A stretch of 64,000 nt of DNA from Parafrankia irregularis (GTDB lineage: Bacteria; Actinomycetota; Actinomycetes; Frankiales; Frankiaceae): NCBI RefSeq assembly GCF_001536285.1, contig NZ_FAOZ01000001.1:62001-126000 (forward strand), written 5' to 3'. A program made the translations under genes and the position numbers. The notes beneath the pieces are model-generated. The model did no database searches, was not told the origin of the DNA, and saw nothing but the letters and a program-made list of their open reading frames with translations. This document shows, one piece after another, positions 9,044-17,347 of this stretch (within the stretch, counting starts at the first letter, position 1; the number at the start of each line of letters is the position of its first letter).

Positions 9044-9232
9044 AGTCGCCGACAGCGACCGCGGCTGCGTAATGTCACTTTTACGCGCCACCACTCTGGC
9101 CGTCGCGGCACATTCGGCCATAAAACACGCTTGAACGGCCAACGGTGCGGTCGGGGCCGTGACGTGCCACCGGGAGCACCCTGCGCCGCCGCCCGCCGCC
9201 CGCCGCGCCACCCGGGGCCGCCCGGGGCCGCC

Positions 9233-9317
9233 CGCCATCGCCCGCCGCCCGCCATCGCCCGCCGCGCGCCATCGCCCGCCGCGCGCCATCGCCCGCCGCG
9301 CGCCACGGCCCGCCACC
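9233..9317. repeat. 17-bp tandem repeat, five units (last degenerate)
   Basis: Units of the form CGCCATCGCCCGCCGCG are repeated head to tail; four are nearly identical and the fifth diverges. It lies about 130 bp before the PAS gene. The unit length equals that of the repeat at 5024-5108, but the sequences are unrelated. Confidence 0.9.
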
Positions 9318-9447
9318 GCGCCGCTACCGCCGCTACCCGTCTGCGGGCGGCGCGCTACCGGCCCCGGCGATCCTCACCTGGCATCAGGCCCGGCGGGCGC
9401 CGAACGCCGCGGCCCCGACGATCCGCGCCCTGGAAAGGCTGGCCGCC

Positions 9448-10323
9448 ATGCCGATCGACGCGTCGCAGTACACCGGTGTCCCCGCCACCGACTACCTGCT
9501 GGAACTCGTGGACCTCTTCGACAACTCGAACATCGGCATCGGGGTCACCGGCGCCGGCGGGGCCATCAGGCGGGCGAATCCCGCATTTCGCCGCCTCGCC
9601 GGCTGGCCGGCGGTGGGCCAGGTCGAGCCGTCCGCGCGGGCGCTGCTGGGTGAGCAGACGTGGGGGCGGGTGACCGCCGCCGCGCTCGACGGGCGCGCGC
9701 TGCACAACCTGCCGGTCACCTTCCACCGCGCGGACGGGTCGACAGCCGACGCCCTGCTCGACGTCAACGGGGAGGCGGACGGCGCGGCCCTGCGCCTCGT
9801 CGCCCGACCCGCGTTCCGGGGCTCGCTCCCGGGCCCGGACGGGACAGCCGAGACGGATGTGCGGGACTGGCTCGGCCAGTGCGACCGGACCGACGGCGCG
9901 CCGCTCGTCGAAGGGCTCGACGAGGCCGGGGTCACCGCGCTGACGAAGGAGCTCGAGGACCTCTTCGAGCTGCTGCCCGTACCCCTGCACGGTATGGCCC
10001 GCACCGCCGAGGTGAAGCGGACCAACCAGATCCATCTCGAGTTCCTCGGCTGCCCCGACGAGCCCACCAGGTTCGTCGGCCAGAACCTGCTGGCCATCTT
10101 CGCCGTCGAGGCGGACCTGGTCGCGCTCGGCGCGAGCCTGACCGGCGTCGGCGCGATCCTCAACTTCCCGACCACGATCCGCCGTCTCGACGGCTCCGAG
10201 CTGCCCATGCGGGTCTACTCGAGCACGGTGACGCGGGGCGACGACTTCGTCGGCACCCGCTGCTACCTCTTCTTCGACGACGCCGCGGACGCCCCCGGCG
10301 GACTCGCCCCGGCCTCGACCTGA
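9448..10323 (+). CDS. PAS-domain protein
   Basis: The 291-residue protein starts at ATG 9448 after GGAAAGG. The N-terminal block (residues about 15-110: LVDLFDNSNIGIGVTGAGG, RRANPAFRRLAGW, VTFHRADGS) and the C-terminal block (residues about 165-280: ELLPVPLHGM, KRTNQIHLEFLGC, IRRLDGSELPMRVYS) both read like PAS sensor folds. There is no kinase, cyclase or DNA-binding domain, so it may act by binding a partner. It is convergent with nothing and is followed 50 bp later by the ligase gene. The ligand is unknown. Confidence 0.75.
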   Translation: MPIDASQYTGVPATDYLLELVDLFDNSNIGIGVTGAGGAIRRANPAFRRLAGWPAVGQVEPSARALLGEQTWGRVTAAALDGRALHNLPVTFHRADGSTADALLDVNGEADGAALRLVARPAFRGSLPGPDGTAETDVRDWLGQCDRTDGAPLVEGLDEAGVTALTKELEDLFELLPVPLHGMARTAEVKRTNQIHLEFLGCPDEPTRFVGQNLLAIFAVEADLVALGASLTGVGAILNFPTTIRRLDGSELPMRVYSSTVTRGDDFVGTRCYLFFDDAADAPGGLAPAST

Positions 10324-10373
10324 CCGATCGGACGCACGGTGAGTGATGGGCCGGTGGCGTATCGTCGAGGTCG

Positions 10374-11369
10374 ATGCCGGCTCTGCCTTCTCCCATGCTC
10401 GCCACCGCCGGGAAGCTGCCTCGCGGGGCAGAGTGGGCCTACGAGATCAAATGGGACGGGGTCCGGATCCTCGCCTCGGTGGCGGGCGGCCGGGTCCGCG
10501 CCCGCGGCCGGTCGGAGCGGGACGTCCTGACGGCCTACCCCGAGCTGGAAGCCCTCGCGGCCGACCTCGGGCCCGCCGACGCCGTCCTCGACGGGGAGAT
10601 CGTCGCCTTCGGGCCCGACGGCGTGCCCGACTTCGGGCGGCTCGCGCACCGCATCCACATCGCCGACCCGCACCGCGCGCGCCGGGCGGCGGCAGCCGTA
10701 CCCGTCCGCTACCTGGTGTTCGACCTGCTCGCGCTGGCCGGGCGCGAGACGGTCGATCTCCCCTACGACACCCGGCGGGCGATGCTGGCGGAACTGCCCG
10801 GGATCGACGTGCCGGAGTCCTTCCCCGGTGGGCCCGCGGGCGCCGCCGCGCGCGAGTCGGTGGACGTCGGAGAGTCGGTGGACGTCGGAGAGTCGGTGCT
10901 GCGGGCAAGCGCCGCGGCGGGCCTGGAGGGGGTGGTCGCCAAGCGCCGCGCGTCCGTCTACCAGCCCGGTCGGCGCAGCGCCGACTGGATCAAGGTGAAG
11001 AACGTGCGGCGCCAGAGCGTGGTGGTCGGCGGCTGGGAGCCCGGCCTGGGCCGTCGCTCGGCGCGGATCGGCGCGCTGCTGGTCGGCGTGTCCACCCCCG
11101 CCGGGCCGCGCTACGCGGGCCAGGTCGGCACCGGCTTCTCGGAGGCAACCCTGGACCGGCTCGCGGAGCTGCTCGCACCGCTGCGCACCGACCGCCCGAC
11201 CTTCCCCGACGTCGGCCCCGAGCAGGCCCGCACCGTGGTCTGGGTCCGTCCCGAGCTCGTCGCCGAGGTCGAGTTCACCGCGTGGACGGCGGATGGCCGC
11301 CTGCGCCACCCGTCCTTCAAGGGCCTTCGCGACGACCTGAGCCCGCTCGACACCGCCCGCGACGAGTAG
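10374..11369 (+). CDS. ATP-dependent DNA ligase (LigC/LigD ligase-domain type)
   Basis: The 331-residue stand-alone ligase has the covalent nucleotidyltransferase motif YEIKWDGVR (Lys near residue 25), motif III-like VLDGEIVAF, motif IV LEGVVAKRR and motif V DWIKVKN, followed by an OB-fold (residues about 215-320). It matches the ligase module of the bacterial NHEJ enzyme LigD and the related LigC; no polymerase, nuclease or Ku gene is nearby. Such enzymes seal nicks in end-joining or excision repair. An in-frame 18-bp repeat inserts ESVDVG twice between motifs III and IV. The ATG at 10374 has no strong ribosome site. Confidence 0.88.
   Translation: MPALPSPMLATAGKLPRGAEWAYEIKWDGVRILASVAGGRVRARGRSERDVLTAYPELEALAADLGPADAVLDGEIVAFGPDGVPDFGRLAHRIHIADPHRARRAAAAVPVRYLVFDLLALAGRETVDLPYDTRRAMLAELPGIDVPESFPGGPAGAAARESVDVGESVDVGESVLRASAAAGLEGVVAKRRASVYQPGRRSADWIKVKNVRRQSVVVGGWEPGLGRRSARIGALLVGVSTPAGPRYAGQVGTGFSEATLDRLAELLAPLRTDRPTFPDVGPEQARTVVWVRPELVAEVEFTAWTADGRLRHPSFKGLRDDLSPLDTARDE
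10854..10898 (+). repeat. 18-bp in-frame tandem repeat in the ligase gene
   Basis: Two perfect copies of GAGTCGGTGGACGTCGGA plus half a third encode ESVDVG repeats. The unit is a multiple of three, so changes in copy number keep the frame. Confidence 0.85.
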
Positions 11370-11400
11370 CTGTGGCGGCGGCGGTGGCCGCCAGAACGAC

Positions 11401-11446
11401 ATCCGGCGGCAACGGACGGGGCCGAGGCCCCGCCGTGCCGCCGGAT
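11401..11446. terminator. Long composite hairpin between convergent genes
   Basis: The outer arms ATCCGGCGGC and GCCGCCGGAT pair perfectly, then ACGG/CCGT, then CGGGGC/GCCCCG around a CGAG loop, giving about 20 base pairs with two single-base bulges. It lies between the ends of the ligase (plus) and PKS (minus) operons, so it probably ends transcription from both sides. There is no long T tract, as is common in actinobacteria. Confidence 0.8.
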
Positions 11447-11487
11447 CATCCGCGTCGTGGGTCGGCGCGGTCTGCCGTCCAGTCAGA

Positions 11488-11841
11488 TCATGTGCCGTCC
11501 GGGTCGTCGAACGGGCCGTCCGGGCCGTAGGAGGCGACCTCGGTGTAGATGACCGCCCGCATCGCCGGGTCCTGCAGCGGGCGCAGCGGTGAGGTGGCCG
11601 GCTTGTGCTCCGCCCCGCTCTCCCAGGCGGCGAACTCGGCCATGCCGGTCCACTCGCTGACCACGGCGAAGCGGGACGGCTCCGCCGCCGAGCGCAGCAG
11701 CCGGTTGCCGAGCAGGCCGGGCGTGCCCACGAGCTTGGAGCTGATCTCGTGGTAGGCCCGCTCGACCGCGCCGGGATCGTCCGACGGGTCGACCGCCCAC
11801 AGCATCACCCGGACCCGGCCGCCGGCCGCGCCGGTGGTCAT
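11488..11841 (-). CDS. Antibiotic-biosynthesis monooxygenase-like (ABM) protein, last gene of PKS operon
   Basis: This 117-residue protein has a ferredoxin-like dimeric alpha/beta-barrel pattern (VMLWAVDPSDDPGAVERAYH, RFAVVSEWTGMAEFAAWE). It is of the size and type of cofactor-free quinone-forming monooxygenases such as ActVA-Orf6 and TcmH, which oxidise aromatic polyketides. Its ATG overlaps the TGA of the preceding gene by 4 bp (ATGA), so translation is coupled. It could equally be a non-catalytic ABM-fold protein. A hairpin terminator lies about 40 bp downstream. Confidence 0.75.
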   Translation of the reverse strand: MTTGAAGGRVRVMLWAVDPSDDPGAVERAYHEISSKLVGTPGLLGNRLLRSAAEPSRFAVVSEWTGMAEFAAWESGAEHKPATSPLRPLQDPAMRAVIYTEVASYGPDGPFDDPDGT

Positions 11842-12161
11842 GCGGACGCCGCGCCGACCAGGTGGGTGAGCACCGTCCCGGTCACCATCGACCCGCTGGC
11901 GCGCAGCGGGTGCAGGATCTTGCGGTGCTCCAGGTGGCCCGGGCTCTGCTCGAACGCGCGGAACTGGGCTTCGTCCACCCAGTCGCTGATGATGAAGTAG
12001 GTGCTCGCCTCGTCCTCGGAGCGGATCAGCCACTGGCCGAGGTTGGCCGGGTGGCTGGTCACGCCGTCCCCGATGCGCAGCCAGGTCTGCTCGAACTCCT
12101 GCTCACGGCCCGGGTGGATGTGCATGGTGAGCATGATGCGGAACGGCTGCGGGTGACCCAT
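11838..12161 (-). CDS. ABM-fold monooxygenase-like protein in PKS operon
   Basis: The 107-residue protein (FRIMLTMHIHPGREQEFEQT, TYFIISDWVDEAQFRAFEQS, EHRKILHPLR) is a second small ABM-fold protein next to 11488-11841. The ATG at 12161 overlaps the ketoreductase stop by one base (TGATG). Pairs of ABM proteins occur in pigment and angucycline-like clusters, where one oxidises the polyphenol; which of the two is active here cannot be read from sequence. Start and frame are well supported by the tight overlaps on both sides. Confidence 0.75.
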   Translation of the reverse strand: MGHPQPFRIMLTMHIHPGREQEFEQTWLRIGDGVTSHPANLGQWLIRSEDEASTYFIISDWVDEAQFRAFEQSPGHLEHRKILHPLRASGSMVTGTVLTHLVGAASA

Positions 12162-12898
12162 CAGATTCCTCCGTCGACCGTGAAGGTGGCGCCGTTGACG
12201 TAGCTGGACACGTCGCTGGCCAGGAACAGCACGACCGCCGCGACCTCGTGCGCCTCGCCGAGCCGGCCGAGCGGGATCCGGTTGGTGTAGGCGGTGCGGG
12301 CGGCCTCGGGCATGCCGGCGGCCTGGTCGGTCTCGATGACGCCCGGCGAGACCAGGTTGACCCGGATGCCCTTGGAGCCGAGCTCCTTGGACAGCGAGCG
12401 GGTGAGGCCGATCAGACCGGTCTTCGCCGCGGTGTAGTGGGCGCGCAGCGGCACGCCCACCACACCGGCGCCGGAGCCGATGTTGATGACGGTGCCGGAG
12501 TCGCCGAGCAGCTCCAGCGCGCCCTGGGTGACCAGGTGCGTCGCGGTGAGGTTGGTGGACAGCACCTGCGTCCACGCCTCCAGCGGCAGCTGCGCGTACG
12601 GGACGTGGCTGATCGTGCCGACGCTGTTCACGACGATGTCGAGACCGCCGAGGTGGGCACCGGTGGCCGCGATGAGCTCGGTGATCTGCGCGGGGTCGGC
12701 GACGTCGGCCTGCACCAGCAGATGCTCGTTGCCGGTGGCCTTGAGCTCGCGGCGCAGGCTCTCCGCCTCCTCGGTCTCCCGCTGGTGACCGACGACGACG
12801 GTGGCGCCGGCCTGGGCGAGCCCGAGCACGACGGACCGGCCGATCCCGCGCGTGCCGCCGGTGACCAGGGCACGCTTGCCGGCCAGGTCTGGGAACAT
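12161..12898 (-). CDS. Polyketide ketoreductase (SDR family, FabG-like)
   Basis: A 245-residue classical short-chain dehydrogenase. The NADP-binding motif TGGTRGIG lies at about 13-20, with an NSVG motif where NNAG is usual, and catalytic Ser142, Tyr155 and Lys159 (in INIGSGAG and YTAAK). In aromatic PKS clusters this enzyme reduces one keto group of the nascent poly-beta-ketone, usually at C9, and so steers the first ring closure. ATG 12898 follows AGAGGA; a TTG one codon upstream is also possible. It lies 75 bp after KS-beta, the widest internal gap of the operon. Spore-pigment clusters usually lack a KR, so the product may be a reduced aromatic. Confidence 0.85.
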   Translation of the reverse strand: MFPDLAGKRALVTGGTRGIGRSVVLGLAQAGATVVVGHQRETEEAESLRRELKATGNEHLLVQADVADPAQITELIAATGAHLGGLDIVVNSVGTISHVPYAQLPLEAWTQVLSTNLTATHLVTQGALELLGDSGTVINIGSGAGVVGVPLRAHYTAAKTGLIGLTRSLSKELGSKGIRVNLVSPGVIETDQAAGMPEAARTAYTNRIPLGRLGEAHEVAAVVLFLASDVSSYVNGATFTVDGGI

Positions 12899-12973
12899 CA
12901 ATGGTCCTCTCTACCGCCGAAGCGGATGACTCTGATGATTCGGATGAAGCGGGCCCGGCCAGGCTGAGCCCGG

Positions 12974-14281
12974 TCAGGCTGGGTCGACTGCCCGGAGCAC
13001 CAGCGAGCTGTTGAAGCCGCCGTAGCCGCGCGCGTTGACCAGCGCGACCCGGACCCGGCCCTCCCGCGGCGTCCGGACCAGGTCCAGGCCGTGGGCGGGG
13101 TTCGGTTCGTCCAGGTTGCCGACCGCGGGGATCACACCGTCCCGGATGGCCAGCAGGGCGGTCGCCGCCGCCACCGCCGACCCGCCGGCGCACAGCCGTC
13201 CGATGAGGCCCTGCGGCGCGGTGACGGGCACCGCCCCGGCGCCGAACACCGAGCGGATCGCCTCCGCCTCCAGCGCGTCGAGGTCCGCGGAGCCGGCGCC
13301 GTCGGCGAAGACGACGTCGACGTCGGCCGGTGCCAGGTTCGCGTCGGCGAGCGCCCGGCGCATCGCCGCGGCGAGCCAGCGGGCGTCGCCCGGGGCCTGC
13401 TCGTGGTGGGCGCCGTCGTGGGTGGCCGCGTAGCCGGCGATCTCGCCGTACACCCGGGCACCACGGCGGGCCGCGGTCGCCGGGTCCTCGACGAGCAGCG
13501 TCGCGCCGCCCTCGCCGGGCAGGTAGCCGTTCGCGCGGACGTCGAAGGGCTTGTACCCGTCCGCCGCCTCGGACGCGGTGCTGACCCGGCCGCTGCTGAG
13601 GTGGCAGGTGAGCGCGTACGGCGTCAGCCCGGCCTCGGCCCCGCCGGCGAGCACGGTCGGTGTGCCACGCCGGATGGTGCGCCGGGCCTGTGCGAGGCTG
13701 TCCAGCCCACCGGCGGTGTCGCTGACCAGCACACCGGACGGACCCTTGAGCCCGTGCCGGATGGAGGTCTGACCGGTGGTCGCCGCGTAGAACCAGGCGA
13801 TCGACTGGTACACGCTGACGGCGGTGCGCCCCCGCGACCACAGCCGGGACAGCTCACGCTGCCCGAAGTCGTTGCCGCCGGAACCCGCGCCGAACACGAC
13901 CGACGTCTCGTAGGGGTCGTGGTCGGCCGGGTCGTAGCCGGCGTCGGCCATCGCCAGCCGGGACGCGGCCATGCCCAGCCAGGTCCACCGGTCGGTCTGG
14001 ACGATGTACCGGTTGTCGATGAAGGCGTCGGCGGCGAAGCCGGGGACCTCGCCGGCGAGCCGGGCGTCGTAGCGGCTGGCGTCGAACCGGGTTATCGGCG
14101 CGACGCGCAGCTCGCCGCGCAGCGTCGAGGCCCAGTGCTCCTCGGTGCCCAGGCCGCTCGGCGCGATGACGCCGAGCCCGGTGATGACCGGGCGCACCAC
14201 CGGATCGGGCCGCGCCGATCCGGTGCCGGTGTCCGTGCTGGCCGACGCGCCGGTTGCCGCGCCGGTGTCGAGAATCGTCAC
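12974..14281 (-). CDS. Type II PKS chain-length factor (KS-beta)
   Basis: A 435-residue ketosynthase homologue in which the active-site Cys is absent: the nucleophile region reads [12 protein letters not shown], with Thr189 at the position where most chain-length factors carry a conserved Gln (QAGG). It pairs with KS-alpha to form the minimal PKS heterodimer that sets chain length. The GTG at 14281 overlaps the KS-alpha TGA by 4 bp. Residues 1-30 are a Ser/Thr/Gly-rich extension. Other KS features ([39 protein letters not shown]) are kept. Confidence 0.92.
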   Translation of the reverse strand: MTILDTGAATGASASTDTGTGSARPDPVVRPVITGLGVIAPSGLGTEEHWASTLRGELRVAPITRFDASRYDARLAGEVPGFAADAFIDNRYIVQTDRWTWLGMAASRLAMADAGYDPADHDPYETSVVFGAGSGGNDFGQRELSRLWSRGRTAVSVYQSIAWFYAATTGQTSIRHGLKGPSGVLVSDTAGGLDSLAQARRTIRRGTPTVLAGGAEAGLTPYALTCHLSSGRVSTASEAADGYKPFDVRANGYLPGEGGATLLVEDPATAARRGARVYGEIAGYAATHDGAHHEQAPGDARWLAAAMRRALADANLAPADVDVVFADGAGSADLDALEAEAIRSVFGAGAVPVTAPQGLIGRLCAGGSAVAAATALLAIRDGVIPAVGNLDEPNPAHGLDLVRTPREGRVRVALVNARGYGGFNSSLVLRAVDPA

Positions 14282-15624
14282 GGCCGGTCCCCCGCCGCCA
14301 GCACGATCGCGGACTGGAAGCCACCGAAGCCGCTGCCGACCGACAGGGCGACGTCCACCTTGTGATCACGGGCGATGTTCGGGACGTAGTCCAGGTCGCA
14401 CTCGGGGTCGCGGGTGGCCCAGTTCGCCGTCGGCGGCACGACGTTGTGCTCGATCGCCAGGGCGCAGGCGGCCAGCTCGATGGAACCGATGGCGCCCAGC
14501 GAGTGGCCGACCATCGACTTGATCGAGCTCACCGGGGTCTCGTAGGCGTGCGCGCCCAGCGAACGCTTGAAGGCGGCCGTCTCGTGCCGGTCGTTCTGTT
14601 TGGTGCCCGAGCCGTGCGCGTTGATGTAGTCGACCGCGGTCGGGTCCAGACGCGCCTGGTCGAGCGCGATCCGGACGGCCTCGGCCATCTCGACCCCGTC
14701 TGGGCGCAGGCCGGTCATGTGGAAGGCGTTCGACCGCGACGCGTAGCCGCCGACCTCGCAGTAGATGTGCGCACCGCGGGCCCGCGCGGACTCGAGCTCC
14801 TCCAGGACGAGGACGGCGCTGCCCTCACCCATGACGAAGCCGTCGCGGCTGGCGTCGAACGGCCGGGAGGCGTGCTCGGCGTCGTCGTTGCGCGCCGAGG
14901 TGGCCCGGATGGCGTCGAAGCAGGCGATGGAGATCGGTGACAGCGGTGCGTCCGACGCGCCGGCGATCACGATGTCGGCCTCGCCGTCGACGATGAGCTG
15001 GTGGCCGTAACCGACGGCGTCGATGCCGGAGGTGCAGCCGGTCGAGACGACGAACGACGGGCCGTGCGCGCCGAACCGGCAGGCGATCTCCGTCGCCAGG
15101 CAGCTCGGCACCAGGGCGTGGTAGAGGAACGAGCTCGCGTAGCGCGGGTCGACCTCCCACAGCTTGCCGCTGTCGCTGACGACGACGTACTCGTTCTCCA
15201 GCCGGGTGGTCGCCCCGACGGCGCTGCCCATGCTGACGCCGACGATCGGGCCGTCGCCCGGCTCGCCCTCGCCCCCCTCGCCGTCGAGCTCCAGGCCGCT
15301 GTCGGCGACGGCCTCGATCGCGGCGGCCAGCGCGAACTGGACGAACCGGTCGTTACGCGCGATCTCCTGGCGGCTGAGGCCGGCGGCCAGCGGGTCGAAG
15401 TCGCATTCGGCCGCGATCTGCGACCGGAACGGCGACGGGTCGAAGAAGGACAGCCGCCGGGTGGCGGTGCGGCCGTCGGTGAGCAGGGTCCAGAACTCCT
15501 TGCGGTTCGAGCCACCGGGAGCGACGACGCCGATCCCGGTCACCGCGACGCGGCGCGGGCCCCCGCCCAGGGACGCCGGCCCGCGGGCGTCGTCCGGCCG
15601 CGACCGCTGGGTCGGCTCGTTCAC
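14278..15624 (-). CDS. Type II PKS beta-ketoacyl synthase alpha subunit (KS-alpha)
   Basis: The 448-residue condensing enzyme has the full catalytic set: Cys197 in [10 protein letters not shown], His337 in NAHGSGT and His374 in [11 protein letters not shown], with [15 protein letters not shown] typical of the family. It extends malonyl units on the ACP with KS-beta as partner. GTG 15624 overlaps the cupin stop (GTGA) and its own stop overlaps KS-beta, so cupin, KS-alpha and KS-beta are translationally coupled. A cupin directly before KS-alpha is the order seen in whiE/curC-type spore-pigment clusters. No malonyl transferase, CoA ligase or phosphopantetheinyl transferase is nearby; those must come from elsewhere. 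Confidence 0.95.
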   Translation of the reverse strand: MNEPTQRSRPDDARGPASLGGGPRRVAVTGIGVVAPGGSNRKEFWTLLTDGRTATRRLSFFDPSPFRSQIAAECDFDPLAAGLSRQEIARNDRFVQFALAAAIEAVADSGLELDGEGGEGEPGDGPIVGVSMGSAVGATTRLENEYVVVSDSGKLWEVDPRYASSFLYHALVPSCLATEIACRFGAHGPSFVVSTGCTSGIDAVGYGHQLIVDGEADIVIAGASDAPLSPISIACFDAIRATSARNDDAEHASRPFDASRDGFVMGEGSAVLVLEELESARARGAHIYCEVGGYASRSNAFHMTGLRPDGVEMAEAVRIALDQARLDPTAVDYINAHGSGTKQNDRHETAAFKRSLGAHAYETPVSSIKSMVGHSLGAIGSIELAACALAIEHNVVPPTANWATRDPECDLDYVPNIARDHKVDVALSVGSGFGGFQSAIVLAAGDRP

Positions 15625-16052
15625 GGCTGCGGCTGCTCGGGGTGCGGCAGCGGCTCGGTGTCGACATGGCCGAGGTCCGGCCGCGGGGCGAGCGGGCTGA
15701 GGTGGAACACCAGGAAGGCCACCTCGTCACCGGTGTTCACGATCCGGTGGCGCATGCCGATCGGGATGAGCAGGCCGTGCTCGGCCGGCAGAGCGGTGTG
15801 CTCGCCGTCGAGGCGCGCGGTCACCGACCCGGAGACGCAGTAGAGGAACTCCTCCGAGTACGGGTGCCAGTGCTCGGTCACCACTTCCTCGGGCTGCAGG
15901 GTCAGGGTTCCCAGGAAGCCCGACTTGGCACCGACGGTCGCCGGCGAGAGCAGCGTCCGGATGTCACCGCCACGACGCCGGTTCGCGGGAACGTCGTGGA
16001 TCGAGAGGACCTTGGGGACCGTCAGGGCGGCGGTCGGGGTTGCGATGCTCAC
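15621..16052 (-). CDS. Cupin protein of type II PKS cluster (WhiE-ORFII/CurC-like)
   Basis: The 143-residue single cupin has [17 protein letters not shown] as motif 1 (metal-type His and Glu) and [19 protein letters not shown] as motif 2. GTG 16052 follows GAGGAG at 7 bp. Homologues in spore-pigment clusters are required for normal pigment, but their reaction is uncertain; a role in cyclisation or oxidation is assumed. It lies 11 bp after the aromatase gene. Confidence 0.85.
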   Translation of the reverse strand: MSIATPTAALTVPKVLSIHDVPANRRRGGDIRTLLSPATVGAKSGFLGTLTLQPEEVVTEHWHPYSEEFLYCVSGSVTARLDGEHTALPAEHGLLIPIGMRHRIVNTGDEVAFLVFHLSPLAPRPDLGHVDTEPLPHPEQPQP

Positions 16053-16063
16053 CGGGATGCTCC

Positions 16064-16552
16064 TCAGACCTGCTCGGGAACCGCGCTGCCCACCGGTACG
16101 GCGGACCGGGCGGCCAGTTCGACCTTGTCGCGGATGGCTGCCATCTCGCGGGGGGTGTTGGTGTTGATCCGGGCTGCCATCTGCTCGTCGTTCGCCGGGG
16201 CGGACGGGCGCATCTGGAAATCCTGGACCCAGCGCATCCGGGTGCCGGTGCCCTCGGGGGCATAGGTCCACTCGATGTGCATGTACTCGAACGGGCCGGT
16301 CTCGACCCGATAGGCGCGGACCTTGTGGTTCACCGGGTCGAGGATTCGCTCGGAAACCCAGCTCCAGGCGGTGCCCGACTCGTCCGGATGCATCGTGAGA
16401 CGGAACTTGAACGTGTTGTCCGTACGTTCGAGAATCTCGACCGACGCGTACTCGGTGAACAACGTCGGCCAGGATTCCAGGTCGTTCGTCATCGACCAGA
16501 CCAGGTCGATGTCGGCATCGATGAAGATCGAGTTGTCAGTATGTGCGCTCAC
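16064..16552 (-). CDS. Polyketide aromatase/cyclase (SRPBCC, TcmN/WhiE-ORFVI type)
   Basis: A 162-residue START/SRPBCC-fold protein, the length of one aromatase/cyclase domain. It begins NSIFIDADIDLVWSMTNDLE and contains WPTLFTEYASVEILE, then WTYAPEGTGTRMRWVQDF and a C-terminal helix (PREMAAIRDKVE), as in TcmN N-terminal and WhiE ORFVI cyclases that close and aromatise the first rings. Start GTG 16552 after GGAGC. It sits between ACP and cupin, 42 bp after the ACP stop. Confidence 0.9.
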   Translation of the reverse strand: MSAHTDNSIFIDADIDLVWSMTNDLESWPTLFTEYASVEILERTDNTFKFRLTMHPDESGTAWSWVSERILDPVNHKVRAYRVETGPFEYMHIEWTYAPEGTGTRMRWVQDFQMRPSAPANDEQMAARINTNTPREMAAIRDKVELAARSAVPVGSAVPEQV

Positions 16553-16594
16553 GTGCTGCTCCGGTCTGCTCTCTGGCGGAAGTGGGTGTGCGGC

Positions 16595-16852
16595 TCAGGC
16601 GAGCTCGGGCTGCAGAAGCGCGTTGTTCACGGTCGCCATGATGTCGGCGAGCGTGAGGCCCTCGGGTGCCTCGTTCGGCAGCTCCACGTCGAAGCGCGCC
16701 TGGACCTCGGCCTGAAGCTGAAGGTAGGCGAGCGAGTCCAGACCAATGTCGGTGAAGGTCACGTCAAGGTCGGCCGGACGGTCCTCCGGCGGAAGGCCAG
16801 CCTGCTCCACCAGGAAGCCGAGCAGATCGTCTGCGGTCCACTGCATTGACAT
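16595..16852 (-). CDS. Acyl carrier protein of type II PKS
   Basis: An 85-residue acidic four-helix carrier protein. Ser40 in DIGLDSLAYLQL is the phosphopantetheine site. It is the first gene of the PKS operon; ATG 16852 follows GGGGAGGAAAG, one of the strongest ribosome sites in the window, consistent with the high ACP level needed. A 16-bp palindrome lies just upstream in the leader. Confidence 0.95.
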   Translation of the reverse strand: MSMQWTADDLLGFLVEQAGLPPEDRPADLDVTFTDIGLDSLAYLQLQAEVQARFDVELPNEAPEGLTLADIMATVNNALLQPELA

Positions 16853-16872
16853 TCGACTTTCCTCCCCATCGT

Positions 16873-16888
16873 TTCCGCGCACGCGGAA
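16873..16888. promoter_or_regulatory. 16-bp perfect palindrome upstream of ACP gene
   Basis: TTCCGCG-CA-CGCGGAA ends 21 bp before the ACP start, overlapping the likely mRNA leader just before the ribosome site. It could be a repressor site or a small hairpin controlling translation of the operon. Confidence 0.45.
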
Positions 16889-17258
16889 CAACCCTGTGAC
16901 GCATGTCTTAAAACCGCGACGGCTCTCACCTCGAAAGCAAGTGGTGAGGGCACGAGAACGCAAGAAAGTGTGGTGACGCGTGGCACGCACCGGCGGCTCT
17001 GCACGGCGGTGTGCGTCAGCGGTTCTGCCCGGCGGCGGGCGCTGGCGGCCCTGGCCATGGGCCCTCCGGCCGCGGTGCGCGGGCTGGGCGTCTCTGCTCA
17101 GGGCCCCGCTCCCACGGCGGCCGGCAGCCGGGCCACGACATCCGCGCCATCGCGGACCTGCGGACGAGCCGCGGTCGAAGCGGCCGTCGCGAGGTAGGTG
17201 GGTGGCCAGACGGCACTGCGGGCACGTCGGGGCAGGAAAATCCGTCAACGGCTCCTCG

Positions 17259-17289
17259 GGCCGCCAGACGATCGGACTGTCTGGCGGCC
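17259..17289 (-). terminator. Hairpin after the TcmI-type cyclase gene
   Basis: The arms GGCCGCCAGAC and GTCTGGCGGCC (11 bp, perfect) enclose a 9-base loop, 59 bp downstream of the cyclase stop on the minus strand. It separates the cyclase transcript from the PKS operon. Confidence 0.7.
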
Positions 17290-17347
17290 GAAGGACACGC
17301 GGAAATCCGCTGTCGGAGCCTTCTGGCGGGGCTTGATACGGCGCTGC

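Larger units (their letters stand above)
8880..9447. other. Intergenic region between divergent ABC operon and PAS gene
   Basis: 568 bp with no convincing gene. It must hold the divergent promoters. It contains a tRNA 3'-end-like fragment and a 17-bp tandem repeat, listed separately. The stretch around 9070-9130 is the least GC-rich part and the likeliest promoter site, but no clear -35/-10 pair was found. Confidence 0.6.
16853..17347. other. Intergenic region upstream of PKS operon
   Basis: 495 bp with no gene that I can support. It should carry the PKS promoter on the minus strand. The part near 16890-16970 has the lowest GC content. It also contains the palindrome and the terminator listed separately. 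Confidence 0.6.

Noticed and set aside
9021-9095. Complete tRNA gene on the minus strand
   Set aside because: No 5' acceptor half pairs with the 3' end, and the T and anticodon stems do not form.
9081-9316. Several small frames over the 17-bp repeat
   Set aside because: They encode only Ala/Arg/Gly/Trp repeats derived from the tandem repeat.
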